A DNA stretch of 64,000 nucleotides, from assembly GCA_902712845.1 (NCBI GenBank), contig LR743504.1, forward strand, positions 966,001 through 1,030,000, in the 5' to 3' direction. The notes under the pieces were generated by a model. The model worked only from the letters and a program-made list of their open reading frames with translations. It did not search any database and had not been told where the DNA came from. Positions 51,614-60,269 of the stretch are shown piece after piece. This DNA comes from Methylobacterium bullatum (lineage in GTDB: Bacteria; Pseudomonadota; Alphaproteobacteria; Rhizobiales; Beijerinckiaceae). Made by a program: the position numbers and the translations under genes. The first letter of the stretch is position 1. Each line of letters begins with the position of its first letter.

Positions 51614-53428
51614 TCAAACGAAGAACCCCGAATCGACCTGCGAGACGCGGATGTGGTCCAGTTCGATCGTTCCCCCGCCCGAGAGGGTGAGCAGGGCGTA
51701 GCCGTCCGAGGACCGGCCGACGGAGTAGCTCTGGCCGGAAAGGTCGATCCGGTCGCCGCTCGAGGCGCTGAAATCGAACAGCGTGTCGTCGCCCGAGTGG
51801 AGGTCGAACACGGAGCGGTTGGCGCCCGCGCCGAGGAAGTACACATCGTCACCGCGCCCGCCGGTCAGGACGTTGCTGCCCCGGCCGCCGATGAGAACGT
51901 CGTCGCCCCATCCGCCGCTGAGCGTGTCGTCGCCCGCGCCGCCATCGAGCCGGTCGTTGCCCAGGCCGCCGAGGAGATTGTCCGCGCCGTCATTGCCGTA
52001 GAGCCGGTCGTGTCCGGCCCCGCCGTTCAGCACGTTGTCGCCGGCATTGCCGCGTAGCGCGTTCGCCAGATCGTTGCCGGTGGCCTTCGTCGCGCCGTTG
52101 CCGATGAGGATCAGGTGCTCGATGTTCTCGCCCAGCGCGTAGGAGACGCTGCTCCGCACGTAGTCGGTGCCCTGGCCGGCCCTCTCCACCACCATGTCGC
52201 GCCGGTCGTCGACGAGGTAGGTGTCGTTTCCGGCAAGGCCGAACATCTTGTCGGACGAGAGACCACCATCGAGGCGGTTATCGGCCGTGTTGCCGACGAT
52301 CCGATCATGCCCCCGGCCGCCGATGGCGTTCTCGATCAGGGAGCGGAGATCGCCCTGGTGCAGGAGCGCGTTGGCGACGTTGCCGACCGCGATCGCGTCG
52401 CCGCCGCTATAGGCCTGGTGGTTGACGAGCTGCGCCGTGGAGAAGGTCGAGAAGGCTCCGGGGCGCAGGTCCACGTCCAGGGCGGTCGCATAATTCGAAA
52501 GATCGTAGGTGTCCCGGCCGTTGCCGTCCCAGACCGTCATCGAGATTGTGTTGGAGGTCGGAGCGCCCTGGTCGATGCCGTCGATGGATAGCTCGCCGGT
52601 CTTGGTGTCCCAGCGATAGGTCGTGTTGCCGCTCTGGGTCTGGAAATTGGCGCCGTAGAGAAACTGCAGGGCCGCGATGTCGTCCTGCATGTAGGTATGG
52701 GGTTGGTTGAACCCCTCGCCTTCGAACGAAACGCCGAGATTGGTCGGGTCGGACCGGTAGGTCATCAGCGACCAATCCTGCCCGTCCTTCTCAAGGGGAA
52801 GCGCCGCCGTGCCGTAGCGGGGCGGGCTGCCGGCGAGGCCGAGTTCGGCATTCAGGGGCTCATAGGTATAGTCCTGATGGCCATGCTTCAGGCCGAGCGC
52901 ATGCCCGATCTCGTGCATGTTCGTCGCCTGGCCCCAGTTTCCGATCGCCGGAATACTGTAGAAGGGCTGGTGGGAATAGGTTCCGAACCAGACATCCCCG
53001 GCCTCGGGATTGCCGGACGGGAAATTGGCGTGAGCCCCTTGCTCCCCCCGCCAGTTGGTCTGGCTGAAGCGCAGGTCGGCATGAACCGTGGCGGTCTCGG
53101 TGATCTCTTGGAAATTCAGGTTGGTGTAGGAGGCCACGAGATCGAGGGTGTAGCGCGTCGCCTCCTGCTGCTGCGGATTGAAGGGCTGGTGGAAGGCGGG
53201 GTCGCCGCCCTGGCTCGGATTGCCCTCGTAGCCTGACCCTTCGTAGAAGCTTCCGCTCGCGGGGAAGCTGTAGGTCAGCGTGTTGATCGTCCATTTCGAG
53301 CCGATCAGGACCCCGTCGATATGGTCCTCCCCGGCGAAATGATACGTACCGTCGCGACCTTGGAATTGATACAGGAGGGCGGTCTTGCCGTCGCTGCGGC
53401 TGGTCTGTCCTGAACCCGGTACGGCCAT
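51614..53428 (-). CDS. serralysin-like M10 metalloprotease with RTX repeats (RTX-3)
   Basis: 604 residues. The zinc site HEIGHALGLKH fits HExxHxxGxxH, and the later LMTYRS is the Met-turn position, as in serralysins (M10B). The N-terminal catalytic half (TYSFPASGSFYEGSGYEGNP, FWFGTYSHQPFYSIPA-type segments) is followed by a DIAALQFLYGAN segment and RTX nonapeptide blocks (NVLNGGAGHDRLYGNDGADN, RLDGGAGDDTLSGGWGDDV). It is secreted, calcium-stabilised and most likely exported by a type I system not seen here. There is no N-terminal signal peptide, as usual for this group. The C-terminus ends VDSGFFV. Confidence 0.92.
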   Translation of the reverse strand: MAVPGSGQTSRSDGKTALLYQFQGRDGTYHFAGEDHIDGVLIGSKWTINTLTYSFPASGSFYEGSGYEGNPSQGGDPAFHQPFNPQQQEATRYTLDLVASYTNLNFQEITETATVHADLRFSQTNWRGEQGAHANFPSGNPEAGDVWFGTYSHQPFYSIPAIGNWGQATNMHEIGHALGLKHGHQDYTYEPLNAELGLAGSPPRYGTAALPLEKDGQDWSLMTYRSDPTNLGVSFEGEGFNQPHTYMQDDIAALQFLYGANFQTQSGNTTYRWDTKTGELSIDGIDQGAPTSNTISMTVWDGNGRDTYDLSNYATALDVDLRPGAFSTFSTAQLVNHQAYSGGDAIAVGNVANALLHQGDLRSLIENAIGGRGHDRIVGNTADNRLDGGLSSDKMFGLAGNDTYLVDDRRDMVVERAGQGTDYVRSSVSYALGENIEHLILIGNGATKATGNDLANALRGNAGDNVLNGGAGHDRLYGNDGADNLLGGLGNDRLDGGAGDDTLSGGWGDDVLIGGRGSNVLTGGRGDDVYFLGAGANRSVFDLHSGDDTLFDFSASSGDRIDLSGQSYSVGRSSDGYALLTLSGGGTIELDHIRVSQVDSGFFV

Positions 53429-53622
53429 CGTCTCGCGCCTTCACACTCGAGCGTGATTGTCCGCGCCGTGATGGCCGGTCAGGGCGATGGCTCGCATCGA
53501 CAGCGCTCGAGACGAAGGTTTTGAGGCTTCCCGGTTAAAACACCGCTTAAACCAGACCTCGAAGAGTCTGACTCATCGAGGTCTGCCCGCACGACTGCGC
53601 GGCGGCGGCGGTCCGCCGGACC

Positions 53623-53656
53623 TCACTGACCCTGACCTACGAGGCAGGGTCAGTGA
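53623..53656. repeat. 12-bp inverted repeat
   Basis: TCACTGACCCTG and CAGGGTCAGTGA are a perfect inverted repeat around a 10-base loop. There is no T run, so it could be a regulator site or part of a repeat. Confidence 0.6.
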
Positions 53657-53855
53657 GACTTGGTATTAGAGACTTGGCAGTTCGCATGTGCCCCGACGGG
53701 CCGATCCTCGGCACATGGCCAAGTATCGAGGCTTCTACCAAGCTTGGGTGAATCCGATCCCTATGTCGGGTTCACTGAAGTCCGGCGGACGGCCGCCGCT
53801 AAGCGGTCATGTGGGAAGGCCGCTCAAGCCTAAGCGGATCATCCAGTCAGACCAC

Positions 53856-53967
53856 CTCATCCTGAGGCGCCCTTTGCGGGAGCAAAGGGCCTCGAAGGAG
53901 CCCTCCCGTTCGCTCGGTGAATTCTGGAAGCCTCCTTCGAGGCCGCTACGCGGCGCCTCAGGATGAG
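53856..53967. repeat. dispersed palindromic repeat, copy B
   Basis: The ends CTCATCCTGAGGCGCC and GGCGCCTCAGGATGAG are inverted, and the interior has CCTCGAAGGAGCCCTCC and AGCCTCCTTCGAGG. It matches copy A at 3828-3932. Similarity extends outwards to GGATCATCCAGTCAGACC upstream and TTGGACAATCAACT downstream, so the full unit is roughly 150 bases. Confidence 0.85.
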
Positions 53968-54030
53968 GTAAAGCGTTGGACAATCAACTCACACAGGCTT
54001 TGAGCAATCATGGAACGGCCCGTCGCCCAG

Positions 54031-54483
54031 TCATCCGGCGGGCGGAGTGAGGATCAGCTTGCCGACGAAGGGGGCGTCGGCATTGCGGGTGCTGGTGCAG
54101 CCATAGGCCGTCTCGCCCGCCTTCATCGTCCGCAGCCGCAGGACGCCTTTGCCGTTCTGCTTCACGGTGTAGCCCTTCTCGCTCATGACATGGACGAGGT
54201 CGCCATCCGCGTGCAGCACCTTGGCGTTCTCGAACTGGCCCTCGGCGGTGATCGTCACCGGGGCGTTCGCCGTGCTCACGATATGAAGCTCCACATTCGT
54301 ATCGGCGGGCAATCTCAGCTCGGCCGGTGCGCAGACGGGCTTTCCGTTTTCGAGTGTCACCGTCAGCTCGACCGGCGGCATCGCATCGCTTGCCGGTGGC
54401 GCCAGAGGCTTGCTTTGAGAATAAGCCGGGCCTGCGATGAGTGCAGCCACCATGACGGCAAGGCTTTGTCGAATCATCATCAT
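54031..54483 (-). CDS. cupredoxin-like exported protein
   Basis: 150 residues with a signal peptide (MMMIRQSLAVMVAALIAGPA, YSQS). The mature part is beta-rich: VELTVTLENGKPVCAPAELR, LHIVSTANAPVTITAEGQFE and LRTMKAGETAYGCTSTRNAD. The pattern resembles small periplasmic cupredoxin-fold proteins, but I cannot see a complete His-Cys-His-Met copper site, so metal binding is uncertain. Two Cys (PVCAP, YGCTS) may form a disulfide. Three adjacent ATGs make the exact start ambiguous by two residues. Confidence 0.7.
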   Translation of the reverse strand: MMMIRQSLAVMVAALIAGPAYSQSKPLAPPASDAMPPVELTVTLENGKPVCAPAELRLPADTNVELHIVSTANAPVTITAEGQFENAKVLHADGDLVHVMSEKGYTVKQNGKGVLRLRTMKAGETAYGCTSTRNADAPFVGKLILTPPAG

Positions 54484-54625
54484 CGTTCTCGGCTCCGATT
54501 GCTTCGCATCCCGGCGGTGCGCAGTGTCGCTCTGACAAGAACGACCACTCGTGCCTGTTCCGGGCTGCGACGAAGCGAGCCCCCTCCCCGTCGCTCCCAC
54601 CGGGCCTCGGCCCGATGAGCTCACG

Positions 54626-55291
54626 TCAGGTGGCGGCGAGGGGAGAGCGATCGAACCCGTCGAGGAGATCCTGCGGGTCGCGGTAGAGGGCGATGCAGCC
54701 GGCCCTCAAAAGGTCCGCCGCCGGGACGCCGCCGCACAGGACGCCGATCGTCGACAGCCCGGCCTTGGCGGCGGCCTCCGCGTCGTAGGTGGTATCCCCG
54801 ACGACGAGGATCGAGGTTGCGGGCAGCGGTGCGAGCTTCTTCAGAGCCGCCTCGAAGATGTCGGGATGGGGTTTGGAGCGCTCCGCGTCGTCCGAGGTGG
54901 TCACCACGTCGACGAGATCGGCAATGCCCAGGATCTCCTGGTAATGCTCGACTTCGTCCTGCTTCCCCGACGACCCCAGGGCGATCTGCATGTCCGCCGC
55001 CCTGATCCGCTCGAACAGGGCGCGCACCCCGGGGAACGGCCGCACCCGGTCGAGGTAGTCGTGCTTGAACAGGTCGGAGCGGTAGGCCTCGATGGCCTTG
55101 CCCTCGCGCTCCACGCGCTCCGGCGGCAGGAACACCGGCATGAGTTCATCGCCGCCCTTGCCGATCTGGCGCCGGACCGTGACGAAATCGGCCTCCACCC
55201 CGAAATGGGCGAAGGCCTCGACCCAGGCCCGGGCATGCAGATCCACGCTGTCGAGCAGCGTCCCGTCGATGTCGAAGATGACTGCGCGCAT
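54626..55291 (-). CDS. HAD family hydrolase (phosphoglycolate phosphatase-like)
   Basis: 221 residues. HAD motif I is FDIDGTLLDS (nucleophile Asp7 region), motif II is ALGSSGKQDE, motif III the Lys in RSKPHPDIFEAAL, and motif IV VVGDTTYDAEAAAKAG. It is a phosphohydrolase of the phosphoglycolate phosphatase/beta-phosphoglucomutase type with a helical cap (VRRQIGKGGDELMPVFLPPE). The substrate is not predictable. It is cytoplasmic and 142 bases upstream of the cupredoxin-like gene on the same strand. Confidence 0.9.
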   Translation of the reverse strand: MRAVIFDIDGTLLDSVDLHARAWVEAFAHFGVEADFVTVRRQIGKGGDELMPVFLPPERVEREGKAIEAYRSDLFKHDYLDRVRPFPGVRALFERIRAADMQIALGSSGKQDEVEHYQEILGIADLVDVVTTSDDAERSKPHPDIFEAALKKLAPLPATSILVVGDTTYDAEAAAKAGLSTIGVLCGGVPAADLLRAGCIALYRDPQDLLDGFDRSPLAAT

Positions 55292-55551
55292 ATGAAGGCC
55301 CCCGCGCCGACAACCATCGGGAGGATGCGCCGTTCCGCCATGCGCATGCGGCGGATCGAGGGACGGCGGTCAAGGGCCGAGAGATGACGGTCGAAGAGGG
55401 GGTCGCGTGGCGGTCGAAACGGGGGGTGCATGGCGGTATCGGCCAAGCCGCCGGTCCCCTCCGGGAGGGCCGGTCAGATTGTGACGGCGTGCCGCTTCGA
55501 TATACCAATAAGCATTATCATGCTATATTTTACCCTATCCGGGCCGGGTGT

Positions 55552-55803
55552 ATGGCACTTTCGTTCTGGACCCCACTGAGCGCCGTTTGCCCGATGATGA
55601 GCCATCGTTGCCTCGACCCCCATGATTCCTACGCACAGGCGGAGGTGTTGGTCACGTTCGAGGGGGTATTCCCGGACCTCCGCCTCCTTTCGGCCATCGA
55701 CGGCGAAGGTGACGACATCCTTCCGGACCTGATCGACGAGCAGAGGGGCGACCTGATCCAGGAGATCGCCGAATTCTACTACGGAGCGCGGTCGGCAGCG
55801 TGA
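55552..55803 (+). CDS. small hypothetical protein
   Basis: 83 residues if it starts at ATG 55552 (MALSFWTPLSAVCPMMSHRC). The C-terminal half is acidic, LLSAIDGEGDDILPDLIDEQ then RGDLIQEIAEFYYGARSAA, with a plausible helical pattern. The upstream bases 55497-55540 are A/T-rich (CATGCTATATTTTACC), like a promoter. No family was recognised. A shorter form could start at MMSHRC. Moderate doubt that it is expressed. Confidence 0.45.
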   Translation: MALSFWTPLSAVCPMMSHRCLDPHDSYAQAEVLVTFEGVFPDLRLLSAIDGEGDDILPDLIDEQRGDLIQEIAEFYYGARSAA

Positions 55804-56004
55804 CCAGCGATCGTCGCGCGACCATCGATGACGCTGCCTGACCCTCAAGGCCGTCCGACCGTTCTTTCGCGCATCGTTTCCGGAGCGCCACCACCTCCCG
55901 CGGCGCTCTGGGCACGGGCTCTGCCAGCCGGCGCCGCACGACAAACCCTATATTTTTCATAAGCTTGAGCGAGGCCAGGCGTCGGCTCGCCGATGCGGGC
56001 CGGC

Positions 56005-56361
56005 TCAGCTCTTCGTCCCCTGGAAGGGACGAAACAACCAGGCGAGGCGCTTGGCATCGGCCTCGTCGCCCTCGACAGGCTCGGTCGCGGGCTCTTCGAC
56101 CTCGGCCCCGACCGGCTTCCCGGCATCCTCGTCTTCCAGCGTCTCGACCATCTGTTCGAGCAGCGGCGGCAGCCTGACCTCGTATTTTTCGAGAATGATG
56201 GCCGCGTCCAGCAAGGCGTGAATGTGAGCTTTTGGAATGGGTTGGCTGGCGATCTGCGCGCTGAGGACGCGGTCCGCCAGAAGGCTCGCGAGGCGTGACA
56301 CCTCGGACAGCCGCCCGGCGGGGTCCGCGGCTGCGGAGGACGGTTCCGGGCTCTCGTTCAT
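56005..56361 (-). CDS. hypothetical helical protein
   Basis: 118 residues. An N-terminal stretch ADPAGRLSEVSRLASLLADR is followed by AQIASQPIPKAHIHALLDAA, EKYEVRLPPLLEQMVETLED and an acidic region, ending KRLAWLFRPFQGTKS. The amphipathic helices look like a real protein, but I do not recognise a family. No signal peptide. It stands alone, about 600 bases from the tRNA gene. Confidence 0.55.
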   Translation of the reverse strand: MNESPEPSSAAADPAGRLSEVSRLASLLADRVLSAQIASQPIPKAHIHALLDAAIILEKYEVRLPPLLEQMVETLEDEDAGKPVGAEVEEPATEPVEGDEADAKRLAWLFRPFQGTKS

Positions 56362-56975
56362 GACAAATGTTCCTCCCCCGCCAAGTGCTTACCCCATTAT
56401 CCGCCATCCCCCTACATGCGCCAGACGCTTCGTTGTCCCGGTGGACGAACCCACGGCGCCGGCGGCACCGAGGCTCCCTTCTTCGGGCGTCCGCCTGCGC
56501 GACCGCGACCGCGGCCCGAACCGCGCCACCCTCGATGGCCAGGCCGCACGCTGTGCCGTCGCAGCTCGTATCTCGTGGGTTATGGTCTCAGCCGTCCTCG
56601 CAACGGCGGCACCAAGTTGAAGGCCGAAAACCGACGCCGTTCCAGTTGTTTAAGCAGGAGGAAGCGGGGACGTGCCAATGCGCGCCGCCGTAAGCGAGAC
56701 GCCCAGAGCGGCTACCGCTCCGCGCGCTCGGGGCGATGGGGGACCGATGCTTCAGCAGGCCGTCGAACGGTTCATCGGGGGCCAAGGTCGTCGAAAACCG
56801 CGAGGAACGGCTCGAACCCGACCCGTCAAGCTGCAGGCCTTGGCACAGGCCACAGCGGAGCCGTCGCCGATCTCGCTGAAACTGTCAGGATCTTTGGGAT
56901 TTTCAGGGGACTCACGGCGCTCACCGCCGGTTCATCCCTGATGATCCTAGCCGGCCTGGAAGCCCGGCTGAGTAA
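56362..56975. other. 614-base stretch with nothing recognised
   Basis: Between the helical hypothetical gene and tRNA-Arg. Open frames here are Arg/Pro/Gly-rich, typical of non-coding GC-rich DNA. No integrase remnant, tRNA fragment or palindromic repeat was recognised. Confidence 0.5.
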
Positions 56976-57052
56976 TGGCGCGCCCGAAAGGATTCGAACC
57001 TCTGACCCCCAGATTCGTAGTCTGGTGCTCTATCCAGCTGAGCTACGGGCGC
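56976..57052 (-). tRNA. tRNA-Arg (anticodon ACG)
   Basis: 77 bases including encoded CCA. On the minus strand the acceptor GCGCCCG pairs with CGGGCGC, the D arm is GCTCAGCTGGATAGAGC, the anticodon arm is CCAGA-CTACGAA-TCTGG with anticodon ACG, and the T arm is AGAGG-TTCGAAT-CCTTT. It reads CGN arginine codons after A34 is converted to inosine. It stands alone. Confidence 0.96.
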
Positions 57053-57241
57053 CGACCTGACCGGGGGAGAGTTGTGCGCTCCGCCGTCGGTGGGGGTGTC
57101 TAGAATCTCCTTTTCAGCTTGGCAACCCCTTCTCGACCGATCGGCGTACCTTTCTGCGATCCGCGTGATCGTGGGTGGTCGCGGGACGCGGTGTCGGTCA
57201 TGCTCGTCGCTCCTCACATCGCAGGATACGCCCGACCCGTC

Positions 57242-58291
57242 ATGACCACGCGCACACCTTCCCTCTCCGGCGACGTCCTCGCCGCCATCGGCGGAACGCC
57301 GCTGATCCACTTGCGCCGTGCCTCGGACCTCACCGGCTGCACCATCCTCGGCAAGGCCGAGTTCCTCAATCCCGGCTTGTCGGTGAAGGACCGGGCGGCC
57401 CTGTCCATCATCGCGGATGCGGAGCGGCGCGGGTCGATCAGGCCGGGCGGGACCATCGTCGAGGGGACGGCGGGCAATACCGGCATCGGGCTCGCCCTCG
57501 TCGCCTCGGTCCGCGGCTACCGCACGGTCATCGTCATCCCGGAGACCCAATCGGCCGAGAAGAAGGAGACGCTGCGCCTTGCCGGCGCCCGCCTCGTCGA
57601 GGTGCCGGCCGTGCCGTTCTCCAACCCGGACAATTACGTGCATGTGGCGCGCCGGCTCGCCGAGCGTCTGGCAGCCACCGAACCGGCCGGGGCCTTCTTC
57701 GCCAACCAGTTCGACAACGTCGCCAACCGTCAGGCGCATGTGGACACGACCGGTCCCGAGCTCTTCGCCGCGACGGAGGGGCGGATCGACGGCTTCGTCT
57801 GCGCGGCCGGGACGGGGGGCACCCTCGCCGGCACCGCCCAGGCCTTGCGGGCGCTCAAGCCCGGAATCACCGTCGCGCTCGCCGACCCCGAGGGATCCGC
57901 CCTGCATGCCTATTACGCCACCGGCACGCTGAAGGCCGAAGGCTCCTCGATCACCGAAGGGATCGGTCAGGGCCGGGTGACCGCCAATCTCGAAGGGTTC
58001 CGGCCGGACCATTCCTTCCGCATCCCCGACACGGAGGCCCTGGACATCGTGTTCGGGCTGATGCGCGAGGAGGGGCTCAGCCTGGGTGGCTCATCGGGAA
58101 TCAACGTCGCCGGCGCGATCCGGCTGGCGCGGGTTCTCGGCCCCGGCCACACCATCGCGACCATTCTCTGCGACGGGGCGGCGCGCTACGCGTCGAAGCT
58201 GTTCAACCCGGCCTTTCTCACGGAGCGCGGGTTGCCCGTGCCGGCCTGGCTCACGGAAACGGCGGGCGAACTGCCGGACTGGCGAGCCTGA
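57242..58291 (+). CDS. cysteine synthase family PLP enzyme (CysK-like)
   Basis: 349 residues. The PLP lysine is in FLNPGLSVKDRAALSII, the substrate loop is EGTAGNTGIGLALVA, and the phosphate-binding glycines are CAAGTGGTLAGTAQAL; near the end GLSLGGSSGINVAGAIRLAR is conserved. The usual reaction is O-acetylserine plus sulfide to cysteine in the cytoplasm. The long insertion PFSNPDNYVHVARRLAERLA and the C-terminus resemble the group also annotated as cysteine synthase A in alphaproteobacteria. The start MTTRTPSLSG was chosen over an open frame from 57119 that has no similarity. Confidence 0.9.
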   Translation: MTTRTPSLSGDVLAAIGGTPLIHLRRASDLTGCTILGKAEFLNPGLSVKDRAALSIIADAERRGSIRPGGTIVEGTAGNTGIGLALVASVRGYRTVIVIPETQSAEKKETLRLAGARLVEVPAVPFSNPDNYVHVARRLAERLAATEPAGAFFANQFDNVANRQAHVDTTGPELFAATEGRIDGFVCAAGTGGTLAGTAQALRALKPGITVALADPEGSALHAYYATGTLKAEGSSITEGIGQGRVTANLEGFRPDHSFRIPDTEALDIVFGLMREEGLSLGGSSGINVAGAIRLARVLGPGHTIATILCDGAARYASKLFNPAFLTERGLPVPAWLTETAGELPDWRA

Positions 58292-58424
58292 CATCGACTT
58301 TCCTGCAACACCGTCATCAATCTGCATCATTGAAGCGCCCAAGCGTTGAACGGAATCGGCGGACGGGCGTTTCACCGGTCAAGCTCAAGCAATGTTGGTT
58401 GGGCGTGACCGGAGTTTCTTCCCC

Positions 58425-58580
58425 ATGACCCTGACCACCATCCTGCTCATCATTCTGATCCTCGCTGTCCTCGGCGGCGGTAACTTCCTCGGTGGCGGCG
58501 CTTATCGCGGGCAGAGCTTCGGTCTGGGCGGTATCCTCATCATCATCCTGATCGTGCTTCTGGTCACGGGACGCCTCTGA
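58425..58580 (+). CDS. DUF3309 small membrane peptide
   Basis: 51 residues. Two hydrophobic segments (TTILLIILILAVLGGG and GGILIIILIVLLVTGRL) flank a glycine-rich turn, the pattern of DUF3309 peptides common in Proteobacteria. Function unknown; inner-membrane location expected. The ATG at 58425 gives MTLTTILLII; an upstream start at 58392 adds a charged leader and is less likely. Confidence 0.8.
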   Translation: MTLTTILLIILILAVLGGGNFLGGGAYRGQSFGLGGILIIILIVLLVTGRL

Positions 58581-58667
58581 TCGCACGTCCGAACCGGCGG
58601 GGTGTTCCGGCGCCCCGCCGTTCATGTCTGAGGGACGTCGCGGTCCCGAGAGGACCAAGTGGATTCC

Positions 58668-60092
58668 CTACTGGCAGGTGAGGCCCACCACCGAACCGGC
58701 CGCCCCGGAGGCGACCGCGCCTAAAGTCGCGCCCGACTTGTCCATGGCCGCCCCCGGGGAAATGCCGTTCTCGGCCAGGAACGCCAGCGCTACGCGCCCG
58801 TAGACCAGAGGGTAGCTCATCGGCGGCGCCACACCGGCGACGAGCCGTGGCGACGATGGATAGCGGGCCACGAGGCCGGCGAGGGCGCCGTCCCGGTCGA
58901 GCACGACGGCCCCCGACGATCCAGGTTGGAGCGGCGCCGAGAGCCTATCCCCGCCGGCTTGGCCCGACGAGACGGCGATACCTCCTCCCCCGTCGGCCCC
59001 CAGGACCACGAGCGCGTCACCCGGCGTCAACGCGTTCCCTTTCGCGGCCAGGGTGGCAACCCGGCCCTTCTCGCCGGCCGCCTCCAGAAGCGCCAGACCA
59101 CGCCCTGCATCCACCTTGACCATGCGCGCGGCCACACCGGCGATCCGCGGCGCCGCGCAAGCCTCCAGGGCCGAGGAGCTCGTTAGGACACGCCCCGGGG
59201 CGACGATGAGGCCGATTCCCACATTCGTAGCGGCTCGGGTCAGAGGCGGCAGGGCTCTCACGGCCGGGCCCGGCAACGGCCTGTCGGGCGTCGCGCCGGG
59301 CCTGGCCGCCATCTCGGCAGGGGCGGCATGGGCCGTCTCTGGGAACGGCACGAAGCTGTTGGCGATGGCGATGACCAAGCGGTCCACGTCCGGCCCGAGG
59401 GCCTTGTCGTAGCCGATGGTGAAGCCGCGAACTCCCCCCGGGGCGGCGGCATAGCGGATGTAGGATTTGCCCGTCGCCGTCTCGCCGGTGACCACGAGGA
59501 AATCCGGCCGCTTGATCTTGTAGGTGACCTTGCGGTCGGCGCCCGGCGCGGTGATGCGGGCGAACAGGGCATCGAGGGTAGTCTCTTCCGGGGCGAAGGA
59601 TTTCGTGTCGAGGGTGACGCGGCCATCCGCGCTCTGCCAGCGGGTTCCGCCGGCCTGAGGGCTGCGCTTGGCGAGCAGCCGTTCGGGCACGCCGATGACG
59701 GGGCCGCTCGCCGGATCGGACTTCACGGTGAACCGTGCCGCCTTCCGGGCCGTATCGCCGGCCGCGAGGATCGCCGCCCGCATCCTCGCGTCGGGGAAGC
59801 CGGGAGCGGAGTTTCCGGCACGCTTCTGGTAGGAAAGCAGGGCGTCATAGGTGCGGCGCCCGAACGTGCCGGTGATGACGCTGTTGTAATCGCCGGTCCA
59901 GACCAGGGCGTCCTGCAGGCCCTTCCTCTCCGCCTCCGGCAGGGGCTCGAAGGCCGCCCTCGCCGCCTCGAAGGCGGGGTCGACCGCCGGTGCCGCACGG
60001 GCAGGCGCCTGGGCGGGGCCTTGCGCCTGAACCGGCATGACGAGGAGGGCCAGAGCCGCCGCAACCCCTGCGAATCGCGCGCGCTGCGTCAT
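58668..60092 (-). CDS. exported trypsin-fold protein with lost catalytic residues
   Basis: 474 residues. Signal peptide (VAAALALLVMPVQAQ), then a peptidoglycan-binding-like helix block at 52-95 (LQDALVWTGDYNSVITGTFG, RRTYDALLSYQKR) and a middle beta domain. A C-terminal domain of trypsin/DegP pattern (VGIGLIVAPGRVLTSSSALE to the end) follows. Where active relatives have TNAHVV this protein has TSSSAL, so the catalytic His is Ser307. The Asp of the DLALL motif is Gly332 (RGLALLEA). Only Ser393 of GSSGAVVLD remains. It is probably a non-catalytic periplasmic protein. It is divergent from the alpha-2-macroglobulin gene. Confidence 0.78.
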   Translation of the reverse strand: MTQRARFAGVAAALALLVMPVQAQGPAQAPARAAPAVDPAFEAARAAFEPLPEAERKGLQDALVWTGDYNSVITGTFGRRTYDALLSYQKRAGNSAPGFPDARMRAAILAAGDTARKAARFTVKSDPASGPVIGVPERLLAKRSPQAGGTRWQSADGRVTLDTKSFAPEETTLDALFARITAPGADRKVTYKIKRPDFLVVTGETATGKSYIRYAAAPGGVRGFTIGYDKALGPDVDRLVIAIANSFVPFPETAHAAPAEMAARPGATPDRPLPGPAVRALPPLTRAATNVGIGLIVAPGRVLTSSSALEACAAPRIAGVAARMVKVDAGRGLALLEAAGEKGRVATLAAKGNALTPGDALVVLGADGGGGIAVSSGQAGGDRLSAPLQPGSSGAVVLDRDGALAGLVARYPSSPRLVAGVAPPMSYPLVYGRVALAFLAENGISPGAAMDKSGATLGAVASGAAGSVVGLTCQ

Positions 60093-60269
60093 GGTCCACG
60101 CTCCCAGATGGCCTTTTGCCGATGCCGTTTGCGAAGGTGTGGCAGAGGGATCGCCGGATTTCCAGCGGATCGTCAGGGCGAACCCGTCATTGCGGCGGCC
60201 GCGCGAGGTGCTAGGGTCCGGCGCGGCACCGAGGGGGGATCGGATATGCCGCCGAGGACGAGGTGAGCG
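60093..60269. promoter_or_regulatory. shared divergent promoter region
   Basis: 177 bases between the pseudo-protease start and the alpha-2-macroglobulin start, presumably carrying both promoters. GAGGTGAG just before ATG 60270 is the ribosome binding site of the latter. No operator was recognised. Confidence 0.5.

Larger units (their letters stand above)
53429..54030. other. 602-base gap with repeats
   Basis: The region between the metalloprotease and the cupredoxin-like gene has no supportable gene. It contains the hairpin at 53623-53656 and the large dispersed palindrome at 53856-53967. The metalloprotease promoter presumably lies near 53440-53560. Confidence 0.6.

Noticed and set aside
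53688..53966. A 92-codon frame upstream of the cupredoxin-like gene
   Set aside because: Its C-terminal half is simply the translated dispersed palindrome.
56362..57060. A plus-strand frame running over the tRNA-Arg gene
   Set aside because: It overlaps a well-folded tRNA and is Arg/Pro-rich noise.
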